From JANQRZ01 sp965214485 (GTDB taxonomy: Bacteria > Bacteroidota > Rhodothermia > Rhodothermales > JANQRZ01): 64,000 nucleotides of DNA. The notes beneath the pieces were generated by a model, which was not told the DNA's origin, did no database searches, and saw only the letters and a list, made by a program, of their open reading frames with translations. The position numbers and the translations under genes are program-made. Shown here one piece after another: positions 9,301 through 16,106 of this stretch (position 1 is its first letter; each line of letters opens with the position of its first letter). The stretch is from the NCBI GenBank assembly GCA_965214485.1, contig CBDCBW010000015.1, forward strand, positions 124,001-188,000, given 5' to 3'.

Positions 9301-10892
9301 CCGAGGAGCGCCTGGCCGCAGCCCTCGCGGAGCTGGAGACGGCCAACGAGCGCCTGGAGGCGCGCGTCGCTGCCCGCACGGCGGCCCTGCGCGAGAGCGA
9401 GGCCCGGCTCCGGCTGCTCTACGACGTCATCTCGCAGCCGGGCAAGGACGGCGGGGCGCTGGTCCGCGACGCCCTCGAACAGACGACCCGGCTGCTCGGC
9501 CTCCGGGTCGGCATCCTGAGCCGGGTCGAGGGCGACACCTACACCGTGGTGGCGTGCTACGCGCCCGGCACCGAGCTGAAGCCCGGCCAGCGCTTCGCCC
9601 TCGGCGACACCGCGTGCTCGGCGACGCTGGCGAGCGACGCGCCGCTCGCCCTCAGCAACCTCGCCGACTCCGACCTCCGAGGGCACCCCTGCCGCGCGCT
9701 CTTCGGCATCGAGAGCTACGTCGGCACGCCGGTCCGGGTGGACGGCGAGGTCTACGGGACGCTCAACTTCTCGGGGCCGGAGCCGACTCACCCGCCGTTC
9801 TCCGAGTCGGACCGCGACCTGGTCTCCCTCCTGGCTCGGTGGGTCGAGGCCGACCTGGAGCGCACGCGCGCGCGGGAGCAGGTCGAGCGGTCCGAGCGGA
9901 CGCTCGCCGGGATTCTCCTGGGCTCGCCGGACGGCATCGTCGCGCTCGAAGCCCTTCGCGGCGACGACGGAGCGGTCGAGGACTTCGCCTTCGCGATCGT
10001 CAACCCCGCCGCCGCCGCCGCCTACGGCCGCCGCGCCGAGGACCTCCTCGGCACGCGCTACCTGGACTGCGTCGCGGGGACGCGCGAGAGCGGCTTCTTC
10101 GCCTCCCTGGTCCGCGTCACCGAGACCGGCGAGGCGGCCCGCAGCGAGGTGCGCTCCGCAGCCGACGGGGCCGAAGGCTGGTTCGACTGCGCGGTCAGCC
10201 GGCTCGGCGACGGCGTCGCCTTCACGTTCCGCGACGTGACCGAGCGCCGCCGCCTCGAGCGGGAGGTGATCGAGGCCGCCGAGCTCGAGCGCCGCCGCAT
10301 CGGGCAGGACCTCCACGACGAGCTCGGGCAGCAGCTCACCGGCGCGGCGTTCCTGGCGCAGGTCCTCGCGCAGAAGCTCGCCGCGCAGAGCCTCCCCGAG
10401 GCCGAGGACGCCGACCACCTCACGGCCCTCATCAACGAGGTCCTCGCCGAAACGCGCGACCTCTCCCGGCTGCTCTCCCCGGTGGACGTGCAAGGCGAGG
10501 GGCTCGCCGACGCGCTTCAGGAGCTGACGGAGCAGACCGAGCGCGTCTTCGAGGTGCCCTGCCCGCTGCTGACCGAGGGCGATGTGCGCGTGGCCGACAA
10601 TGTGGTCGCCACCCACCTGTTCCGCATCGCGCAGGAGGCCGTCAACAATGCCCTCAAACACGCCAATCCCTCCGAGGTGACGGTGCGCCTCGCGCGCGAG
10701 GAGGGGGCGCTCCACCTCCGCATCGAGGACAGCGGGAGCGGGATCGACCTGGTGACCGCGGCGCAGTCCACCGGGCTGGGGCTGCGGGCGATGCGGTACC
10801 GCGCCGCCCTCATCGGTGCGGTGCTGCGCATCGTGCCGGCGGCCGGCGGCACGGTCGTCAGCGTCGCGCTACCGCTGCCCGACGAGAGCTGA
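6324..10892 (+). CDS. CheB-CheR-PAS-GAF-PAS hybrid histidine kinase
   Basis: A 1522-residue cytoplasmic signalling protein. Domains in order: CheB methylesterase (about 45-235; Ser54 in GASAGG, His81, Asp173 in SGTGSDGSAG); CheR methyltransferase (about 250-515; SVTCFFRDP, then the SAM-binding VPGCATGEEAYSLAM at 347-361); a Glu/Leu-rich coiled coil with repeated 'EEL' heptads (about 673-766); two PAS domains (about 765-1000); a second coiled coil; GAF (about 1030-1170); PAS (about 1190-1300); a HisKA_3 dimerisation helix with the predicted phospho-acceptor His1331 in IGQDLHDELGQ; and a HATPase_c domain (N box near 1441, then EDSGSGID and STGLGLRAMRYRA). HisKA_3 kinases usually pair with a NarL/LuxR-type regulator, but none is nearby. 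There is no receiver domain and no membrane segment. Two in-frame ATGs (6324 and 6339) are possible starts. Confidence 0.92.
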   Translation: MSAGLMPSNTEDLGVDGESLTPSEESPGNAARAPTRGERLSTPETFSVVGIGASAGGLKAFSQFFDALPEDPGMAFVLVQHLAPNHDSELASLLQTHTALPVAQVTARIRAEPGRVYVIPPGKALRIERGCLLLSEPAHPHGHRAPIDDFFRSLASDQGEQAVCIVLSGTGSDGSAGLRAVKEAGGLTLVQDPGEAQYDGMPRSAVGTGLVDVVLPVAGLAARLVELRRSGRPIPGDAEALPEGDSAALDAVFAALRAEAGHDFSRYKESTVLRRIGRRMQVLGVDSLADYAGALRARPDEAPALLRDLLISVTCFFRDPKAFEALEKTIPKLFEGKGPGDSVRVWVPGCATGEEAYSLAMLLCEHASRLGTPPALHIFASDIDEDALAFAREGVYPETIAADVTPERLDRFFEPEGDGYRVKESLREPVLFAVHNLLKDPPFSRLDLVSCRNLLIYLQRETQQRLFELFAYALREPGFLFLGTSESVEGTRGLFAAISKKHRVFRGRNVTRPGPPFPILRPLRRDAPATPKGPVERPPSLGDLHTRLLLAHHAPPSVIVGEGNQILHLAGGVGRYLTIPPGEPTHDLLRVAHPSLRPELRTALFYARDRGRTTDGQRVRATLGGDPVGVLLTVRPLADSERTEGLLQVVFEEAPAEPVPPLEDGAAQPALDYVEDELRRTRERLQSTIEEYETSNEELKASNEELLSMNEELQSTTEELETGREELQSINEELSTVNQELKTKIEELNRANADLQNLIDSTDVATLFLDRDLRITRYTPRLADLFNIIASDRGRPVGHLTQKIAYPLFVEDARQVLETLLPVEREVASDDDRHFLTRLIPYRTTDDRIDGVVATFVDITRRRRAEDEVHRRAERFRRVVAEAPLPVLLHAEGGEVLQLSDAFTEITGYTAAEVPTVAAWTRLAYGEGSALVEADIERLYALDRRLDEGTYSVRTKDGAQRVWQFSSSPVGTGPEGRRLVVSMAADVTERKQAEERLAAALAELETANERLEARVAARTAALRESEARLRLLYDVISQPGKDGGALVRDALEQTTRLLGLRVGILSRVEGDTYTVVACYAPGTELKPGQRFALGDTACSATLASDAPLALSNLADSDLRGHPCRALFGIESYVGTPVRVDGEVYGTLNFSGPEPTHPPFSESDRDLVSLLARWVEADLERTRAREQVERSERTLAGILLGSPDGIVALEALRGDDGAVEDFAFAIVNPAAAAAYGRRAEDLLGTRYLDCVAGTRESGFFASLVRVTETGEAARSEVRSAADGAEGWFDCAVSRLGDGVAFTFRDVTERRRLEREVIEAAELERRRIGQDLHDELGQQLTGAAFLAQVLAQKLAAQSLPEAEDADHLTALINEVLAETRDLSRLLSPVDVQGEGLADALQELTEQTERVFEVPCPLLTEGDVRVADNVVATHLFRIAQEAVNNALKHANPSEVTVRLAREEGALHLRIEDSGSGIDLVTAAQSTGLGLRAMRYRAALIGAVLRIVPAAGGTVVSVALPLPDES

Positions 10893-10919
10893 CCGGCGCG
10901 GGGGCTACCCGGCGCGGGG

Positions 10920-11570
10920 TTACCCGGCGACCAACCGCTCGAAGCGGCCTACCTCCTGCCGCAGCCGCGCGCGCATCGGCTCCAACCGGGGGTCGCCGAA
11001 GGCTTCGGAGGCGGCGAGCACCGAACCGAAGTACCACACCTGCTCGCCAGGCCCGGCGGAGAGGCTCCCCGGCCCGCCGCCGAAGAGGTCGAGGCCGGCC
11101 TCGAGGCCCTGGTTCATCGTCCACGCGTTGTGGAGCTTGTCGGCGAGCGAGACCGCCATGCTCTCGGTCGTGCCGCCGCGCAGCGTCTCGAGGTAGGCCT
11201 CCTTGCGCACGCGCCACGGCAGGAAGCGCCCGTCGCTGCCGAGCTTCGGCTCGGTGACGCCGCGCACGCGCCCCGCGACGGCCTCGCCGACGAGCGCGAC
11301 GAGGCCGTCGTACGTCATCGTGTGGCCGTACCGGTTGTCGTCCTCGAGCATGTCGTGGAGGAACGCCGCCGCCACGGTCGCGTCGTCCCACCCGGCGCGC
11401 TGCACGATGAGGGCGACGGCGCTGAGGTGCGCCATCACGGGAATCTGCAGCGTGGCCTCGGGCGGCGGGTCGTAGGGGTGCTGCCGCCACCGGCTCTTGC
11501 GGTACGTCCCGTCGTGCCACTCGGCGGCGATCTCGACGGCTTGCTCGACGAGGGGGGAGAAGAGGGGCAT
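10920..11570 (-). CDS. HD-domain hydrolase resembling the SpoT/MESH1 (p)ppGpp hydrolase fold
   Basis: 216 residues. Metal-binding HD residues are visible: His48 (MAHLSAVA), His72-Asp73 in FLHDMLEDDN with Glu76 and Asp77, and Asp144 in SLADKLHNAW. The 'HDxxED ... LADKLHN' arrangement is that of the hydrolase domain of RelA/SpoT and of small alarmone hydrolases, so hydrolysis of (p)ppGpp or a related nucleotide is the best guess. No synthetase, TGS or ACT domain is present. The ATG at 11570 was chosen because upstream sequence is low complexity. It is convergent with the giant kinase gene, with 27 bp between stops. Confidence 0.8.
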   Translation of the reverse strand: MPLFSPLVEQAVEIAAEWHDGTYRKSRWRQHPYDPPPEATLQIPVMAHLSAVALIVQRAGWDDATVAAAFLHDMLEDDNRYGHTMTYDGLVALVGEAVAGRVRGVTEPKLGSDGRFLPWRVRKEAYLETLRGGTTESMAVSLADKLHNAWTMNQGLEAGLDLFGGGPGSLSAGPGEQVWYFGSVLAASEAFGDPRLEPMRARLRQEVGRFERLVAG

Positions 11571-11769
11571 GGGGAGTGGAAGAGGGTGAAAGGGAGAGCG
11601 CGGCTTGCTCTGTTGCCACGCTCTCTTCCGCGCACGAGCAAGGGCTTCCGCGCACGAGCAAGAGACCGTGACGATAGACGCATCACCGGAGAGGAGTGCT
11701 CCGCGCCCCGGCTTCGCACCCCGGCTCCGCACCCCGCCTTCGCACGCCCTGACCGGGAGGACCGGCGTG

Positions 11770-13407
11770 CTACAGTTCGACGATTTGATGCTCGGTCGTG
11801 TCCAGGTCCAGCCCGTCGATCCAGCGCGCGATGAGGCCCGGGCCGTACTTGTTGAGGACGTAGAGCGGCGAGAGGATACGCTCTTGCAGCGCACCGGTCG
11901 GGGCGAGGCCGGCGGCGGCCTTGTCGAGCTGGTCGCGCACGGCGTCGTGGGTGCGCTTCTCGGCGCGGACGACGCGGTCCTTCAGCCCGGCGAGCTCTTT
12001 CAGGAGCGCCGCCCGCAGCGCCTCAGTCGATTTGCCGAGCGTCGGATCGGCCCCGGCCACGACGGGCTTGAGCGCGTTGACGGCGGCGTGGAGCTGCCGC
12101 TCAGCCTCGCCGAAGGTGCCCTCGACGTCGTGCTCCGAGAGGGCGAGGACGAGCCGGCGGTGGAGGGCCCCGAGGTCGGCCCCGAGGTCGGCGACGGAGA
12201 GGCCGTAGCGGTCGAGGACTTTCTGCACCTTGGCCTCGACGAGCGTGACGCTCGCGCGGGGATACACCACCGGCATCGGCACGCCGAACGCCTGGTAGAC
12301 GCCGCCGAGTTGGGCGTAGTACGAGGTCTCGCCCGGCCCGGCGACGTAGGCCGCCGTCGGGAAGAGCCGCGCCTCGACGATGGGCCGGAGGACGACGTTC
12401 GGGCTGAAGCGCTCCGGCTCGGCGTCGAGGAGCGCGAGGAGCTCGGCCTCCGAGTACGTCCGGTCGAGCCCGCGCAGCGCGAAGCCCGCGCCCGACGGGT
12501 CGAGCGTGAACCGGCCCTCGTCCGTCATCAGGAAGAGGCCCACCGGCAGCGGTGTAACCTGCCGGTGGAACCCGGCCGCCTCGAGCTCGCCGCTCGCCGC
12601 CTCGAGCCGAGCCAGCGTGTCCTCGTGCTGCTCGATCTCCTGCCGGAAGACGGGCGCGACGAGCCGCTTGAGCCGGGCGTCGTCGGGCGAGACGAACACC
12701 AGGCCGGTGCCCGCGAACAGGTGGCGCATCAGCCCGGCGAAGGCGTCGCGCATCGCCCGGCCGGGGCGGTAGGCGTCGCGCACGGTTGCCATCAGGCGCT
12801 CGGTGAACTCGGTCTCGCGGAGCGCCGCTTCGAGCGCCCCAGCGGCCTCGGCGACCTCGCGGCCGAGCGTCCGGCGGCCCACGGGCGTCCGGCTCTCGCT
12901 CGGCGGCAGCGCGATCCGCACCGGGTCGTTGCCGCCGAGCACGACGGTCGAGCGGACCTCGTCGAAGTCGTGGTCCTCGCCGGCCAGCCAGAACACGGGG
13001 ACGACCGCCCGCCCCGTCTCGGCGGCCAGCCGGCGGGCGAGCTGCACGGCGGTGACGGCTTTGTAGACCGTGTAGAGCGGCCCGCCGAAGAGGCCGAGCT
13101 GCTGCCCCGTCACGACGGCGGCGCTCGCCGGGTCGCGCAGCGCGGCGATGCCCGCTTGCACCTCCGCGTCGAGGGCACTCCACGCCTCGTTCTGCTCGGC
13201 CAGCACGTCGGCGAGCGCGTCCCGGTCTCGGTCCAGCGCGGCGGCCTCGCGGGCGGCCTCGGCGAGCGCCGCCGCGTCGCGGAAGTCGCGCGCGAAGAAC
13301 CGTAGCGCCTCGGCGTCTCCGGCGGCGTAGCGGCGGAAGAGGTCCGGGAACCCGCCGAGCCGGTCGAAGGGGAGGCGGCGGGCGACGAGCGGCGGGGCGG
13401 CGGTCAT
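11770..13407 (-). CDS. bshC: Bacillithiol biosynthesis cysteine-adding enzyme
   Basis: Catalyses the last step of bacillithiol synthesis, joining cysteine to glucosaminyl malate. The 545-residue cytoplasmic product is the usual family length. Typical stretches are VVTGQQLGLFGGPLYTVYKA (about 98-117), VPVFWLAGEDHDFDEV and a C-terminal long coiled coil (about 395-500) that forms the dimerisation stalk. bshA and bshB are not in the window. The presence of the gene shows that the organism uses bacillithiol as its low-molecular-weight thiol, as do many Bacteroidota. Confidence 0.93.
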   Translation of the reverse strand: MTAAPPLVARRLPFDRLGGFPDLFRRYAAGDAEALRFFARDFRDAAALAEAAREAAALDRDRDALADVLAEQNEAWSALDAEVQAGIAALRDPASAAVVTGQQLGLFGGPLYTVYKAVTAVQLARRLAAETGRAVVPVFWLAGEDHDFDEVRSTVVLGGNDPVRIALPPSESRTPVGRRTLGREVAEAAGALEAALRETEFTERLMATVRDAYRPGRAMRDAFAGLMRHLFAGTGLVFVSPDDARLKRLVAPVFRQEIEQHEDTLARLEAASGELEAAGFHRQVTPLPVGLFLMTDEGRFTLDPSGAGFALRGLDRTYSEAELLALLDAEPERFSPNVVLRPIVEARLFPTAAYVAGPGETSYYAQLGGVYQAFGVPMPVVYPRASVTLVEAKVQKVLDRYGLSVADLGADLGALHRRLVLALSEHDVEGTFGEAERQLHAAVNALKPVVAGADPTLGKSTEALRAALLKELAGLKDRVVRAEKRTHDAVRDQLDKAAAGLAPTGALQERILSPLYVLNKYGPGLIARWIDGLDLDTTEHQIVEL

Positions 13408-13505
13408 GAGAGCGAAAGCGTGGACGAACGGAAGCGCCGAAGGGTCCAGGATTCAACGCCGAGCTAGTGTTTCCCCCTTCTGCTCTTCCCGGCCTCCGCG
13501 CCTAA

Positions 13506-13664
13506 GGGCCTATCCGGAAAGTCGGCTTGACCAGCGAAGCCTGAGCGAACGGAGACTGAGCGAGGCGTGCGAAGCAGGCGGTGCATCAGCATCGGCGATG
13601 CAGCACCACCACGCGCAGTCTCCGTGCAGCCAAGCGAAGCCGAGAGGGCTTCTCGGATAGGCCC
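13506..13664. mobile_element. 159-bp MITE with 3-bp TAA target duplication
   Basis: Terminal inverted repeats GGGCCTATCCGGAAAG (left) and GGGCCTATCCGAGAAG (right, read inward) are flanked on both sides by TAA (13503-13505 and 13665-13667). An internal inverted pair, GGAGACTG at 13551 and CAGTCTCC at 13616, lets the element fold into one long imperfect hairpin. It has no coding capacity. The 3-bp TAA duplication is the kind produced by IS5-family transposases, but the ends differ from the IS5-family element found elsewhere in this window. Confidence 0.85.
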
Positions 13665-14248
13665 TAATTCTCCTTCCGCATCTGCTCGATCTCGTCGCGG
13701 AGCTGGGCGGCGCGCTCGTAGTCCTCGCTCTCGATGGCCTTGTCGAGTTGGGCCTGCATCCGCGCCAGCGGCGAGCGCGCCACGCGCGCCTCCTCGACCT
13801 CGCCCTCGGCGTGCTCCATCGGAGCCCCCTCCTCGTCGTCGTCGGCGGGGATGCCGGCCTCGTCGAGCACGTCCGGGGCGACGTAGATCGGGGCCTCGCA
13901 GCGGACGGCGAGGGCGACGGCATCGGAGGGGCGGGCGTCGAGCTGGTGCTCTTTGCCGCCGTGGACGTAGCGGATTTTGGCGAAGAAGGTCCCCTCGCGG
14001 AGGTCGTCTACGACGATGTCCGTGATGTCGGCGTCGATGGCGTCGAAGAGGTCGCGCAGGAGGTCGTGGGTGAGCGGGCGCGGGGGCTGGATTTTCTCGA
14101 GCTCGAGCGCGATGGCCTGGGCCTCGAAGGCCCCGATGATGATCGGCAGGCGGCGGTTGCCGTTGAGCTCGCCGAGCACGAGGGCGTACGCCCCCCCGCT
14201 GGAGGGGCTGGTCGAGAGTCCGATGATGTCGACTTGGATGTAGTCCAT
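13664..14248 (-). CDS. Bifunctional nuclease (DUF151) with C-terminal UVR motif
   Basis: 194 residues from the ATG at 14248 (MDYIQVDIIGLSTS). Residues 1-130 match the BFN_dom/DUF151 fold: GAYALVLGEL, LPIIIGAFEAQAIALEL and DARPSDAVALAVR. The family is reported to have nuclease activity, though its physiological role is unclear. The acidic linker PADDDEEGAP precedes a UVR domain at about 160-192 (DKAIESEDYERAAQLRDEIE), as found in UvrB/UvrC and ClpC. The stop codon TAG straddles the target duplication and the first base of the adjacent MITE, so the insertion fixed the present C terminus. Confidence 0.9.
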   Translation of the reverse strand: MDYIQVDIIGLSTSPSSGGAYALVLGELNGNRRLPIIIGAFEAQAIALELEKIQPPRPLTHDLLRDLFDAIDADITDIVVDDLREGTFFAKIRYVHGGKEHQLDARPSDAVALAVRCEAPIYVAPDVLDEAGIPADDDEEGAPMEHAEGEVEEARVARSPLARMQAQLDKAIESEDYERAAQLRDEIEQMRKEN

Positions 14249-14263
14249 GACCCGGCGGGGCTC

Positions 14264-14271
14264 AGAAGATA
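14264..14271 (-). promoter_or_regulatory. Possible -7 box upstream of the DUF151 gene
   Basis: On the minus strand TATCTTCT lies 16-23 bases before the ATG. The same TATCTTC core precedes hisC, a lipoprotein gene and rimB in this window in the correct orientation. It fits the TAnnTTTG type of Bacteroidota promoter. Confidence 0.3.
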
Positions 14272-14298
14272 ACAACGGCCTACTTGGGCGGGGGCCGT

Positions 14299-15405
14299 TC
14301 AGGAAAGGACGCGCTTCAACGCCTCGACGAGGGCCCTGTTCTCCGCCGGCAGCCCGACCGAGGCGCGGGCCCACCCGGCGAGCTCGGGGTAGGCGCTCAC
14401 GTCGCGGATGCGGACGCCCTCGCGCAGCAGGTCAGCGATTAGGTCGGCGGGGGGAACGGGGGTCCGCATGATAAAGAAATTCGCTGCGGACGGCACCGTC
14501 TCGACGCCCTCTATTTCGCCCAACGCGGCGCGGAGCTTTACCCGCTCCTCGGCCAGCGTGGCGACGCGCTCGCGCACCAGGTCCTCGCGCTCCAGCATGG
14601 CGAGGCCGATGCTCTCGCTGAGCCGGTCCACGAGGAACGGCAGGCGCGGCTTTTCGAGCTCCCTCGCGAGGTCCGGGTGCGCCATGAGGTAGCCGAGGCG
14701 AACACCGGCCAGGCCCATCGCCTTCGAGAACGTCCGCATGACGAGGACGTTCGGCGCGTCCCGCATCAGGTCTACGGCCGTAGGCCCGTCGACGAACTCG
14801 ACGTAGGCTTCGTCGATGAGCAGGAAGCCGGGGGCGGCCTCGGCGAGGCGTCCGAGGTCGGCGTGCGAGAAGGCGTGGCCCGTCGGGTTGTTGGGCGAGC
14901 AGACCACGGTGAGCGGAGCCCCGGACTCCTGCATCGCGGCGATGACGCGGTCGGGGTCGTGCGAGAAGTCGGGCTCGGGCGCGACGGGTACCTCGCGCCC
15001 GCCGAAGACGCGGACGATGCTGCCGTAGAGCGCGAACATCGGGCGCGGCAGCACCACCGGCGTCCCCGGCTGCACGAGCGAGAGCCCCACCGTCGGGGTC
15101 AGCTCGTTCGAGCCGCGCCCGACGAGAATCCCCTCGGCGGGCCAGTCCAGCCGCTCGGCCAGGGCCGCGGCGAGGCGGTGCGGGTAGTCCGGCGGGTAGC
15201 GGTTCCAGTCGGTCGTCCGCAGCGCGCCGAGCGCCGCCTCCTCGATCTCCGGCGGCAGGCCGTAGGGGCTCTCGTTCTGGTCCAGCTTGGCCGCCCGGTC
15301 CACCGCCGTGGCGACGCGGTAGGCCCGGGCGGCCCGGACCTCGGGCCGGATCAGCTCGACGAGATCGGCGACGCGGTCGGGGGCGGGTGGAGCGGACGGG
15401 GGCAT
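14299..15405 (-). CDS. hisC: Histidinol-phosphate aminotransferase
   Basis: PLP-dependent class I/II aminotransferase that converts imidazole acetol phosphate to histidinol phosphate. 368 residues. Landmarks are KLDQNESPYGLPPEI near residue 40, VGRGSNEL (about 95), CSPNNPTG at 169-176, LIDEAYVEF at about 196-204 and the PLP-binding Lys228 in TFSKAMGLAGVRLGY. The ATG at 15405 gives the family length. It is not clustered with other his genes. A broader aromatic aminotransferase role cannot be excluded from sequence alone. Confidence 0.88.
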   Translation of the reverse strand: MPPSAPPAPDRVADLVELIRPEVRAARAYRVATAVDRAAKLDQNESPYGLPPEIEEAALGALRTTDWNRYPPDYPHRLAAALAERLDWPAEGILVGRGSNELTPTVGLSLVQPGTPVVLPRPMFALYGSIVRVFGGREVPVAPEPDFSHDPDRVIAAMQESGAPLTVVCSPNNPTGHAFSHADLGRLAEAAPGFLLIDEAYVEFVDGPTAVDLMRDAPNVLVMRTFSKAMGLAGVRLGYLMAHPDLARELEKPRLPFLVDRLSESIGLAMLEREDLVRERVATLAEERVKLRAALGEIEGVETVPSAANFFIMRTPVPPADLIADLLREGVRIRDVSAYPELAGWARASVGLPAENRALVEALKRVLS

Positions 15406-15441
15406 GGGCGGGTGAGACGGGGCAGGGAGAAGCGGAGAGGG

Positions 15442-15449
15442 GGAAGATA
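15442..15449 (-). promoter_or_regulatory. Possible -7 box upstream of hisC
   Basis: Minus-strand TATCTTCC lies 37-44 bases upstream of the hisC ATG, in a polypurine/polypyrimidine-rich leader. It is one of several TATCTTC boxes in the window that face a gene start. Confidence 0.3.
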
Positions 15450-15562
15450 GAGCAGCTTCCCCTTTGCTCTCCCGCCTCCCTCCCCTGTTTCTATTCGGGC
15501 CGGGCTCCTCCTCGGGCCGGCGCACGAACGGCGGCCTCCGCGCGCGACCGCGGCGGGCGCGC

Positions 15563-15892
15563 CTACTCCCGCACGTCCGCTTCGTCGTAGCGCACGTCCA
15601 CCTCGGGCAGGTCGCGGAAGTCGTAGTCCGGGAGGTGGTTCTCGCGGATGTAGTCGATGGCCTCGTGGAGCGCGGCGGCGAACTTGCCGAAGTCCTCCTT
15701 GTAGAGGAACACCTTGTGCTTCTCCCAGCGCCCCTCGTCGACGCGCTTGCTCTCGGTGATGGTGAGGAAGAAGTCCTCACCGGAGCGCGTCGTCTTGACG
15801 TCGAAGAAGTAGGTGCGGCGGCCGGCGGGGACGCGCTTGGAATAGATTTCGTCGCGGCTGTCGCGCCCGTCGTCGGGGGGGTCCTGCGCCAT
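15563..15892 (-). CDS. PUR-family (DUF3276) nucleic-acid-binding protein
   Basis: A 109-residue small protein of the bacterial PUR/DUF3276 family that is widespread in Bacteroidota. Visible core: YSKRVPAGRRTYFFDVKTT, then EDFFLTITESKR and HKVFLYKEDFGKFAAAL, the beta-beta-beta-alpha PUR repeat. An acidic tail follows. Members bind single-stranded purine-rich DNA or RNA, and the cellular role is not established. A plausible promoter lies upstream on the minus strand, with TTTTTG at 15985-15990 and TATTCCCC at 15961-15968. Confidence 0.85.
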   Translation of the reverse strand: MAQDPPDDGRDSRDEIYSKRVPAGRRTYFFDVKTTRSGEDFFLTITESKRVDEGRWEKHKVFLYKEDFGKFAAALHEAIDYIRENHLPDYDFRDLPEVDVRYDEADVRE

Positions 15893-16106
15893 GAGTCCGT
15901 GGATTCGCTCGGAGGAACGGGAGGGCAGGCGGCGAGCCCGCACGCGGGGGACCTGCGCGCGGGGAATATGCGTCACCCCGCAGCACAAAAACAACCGGCG
16001 CGGCGAGAGGGCCTGACCGGTCGCAGGGGCGCGGGCCCAGGTGTTCGCCCCGCAGGGCATCGCCGCCTCGGTACCTCGGCCGGGCTAGCCTGCCTCCATT
16101 CGGGTT

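Noticed and set aside
8307..10715. Long minus-strand reading frame opposite the kinase gene (about 800 codons)
   Set aside because: It is a high-GC shadow of the hybrid kinase. It is rich in Gly, Arg, Val and Glu, has no domain, and lies fully opposite conserved motifs on the plus strand. The same applies to long antisense frames at 6846-8102, 11605-13305 and 27420-29690.
13430..13480. Plus-strand promoter-like sequence (ctagtgtttcc)
   Set aside because: No plus-strand gene starts downstream for more than 4 kb.
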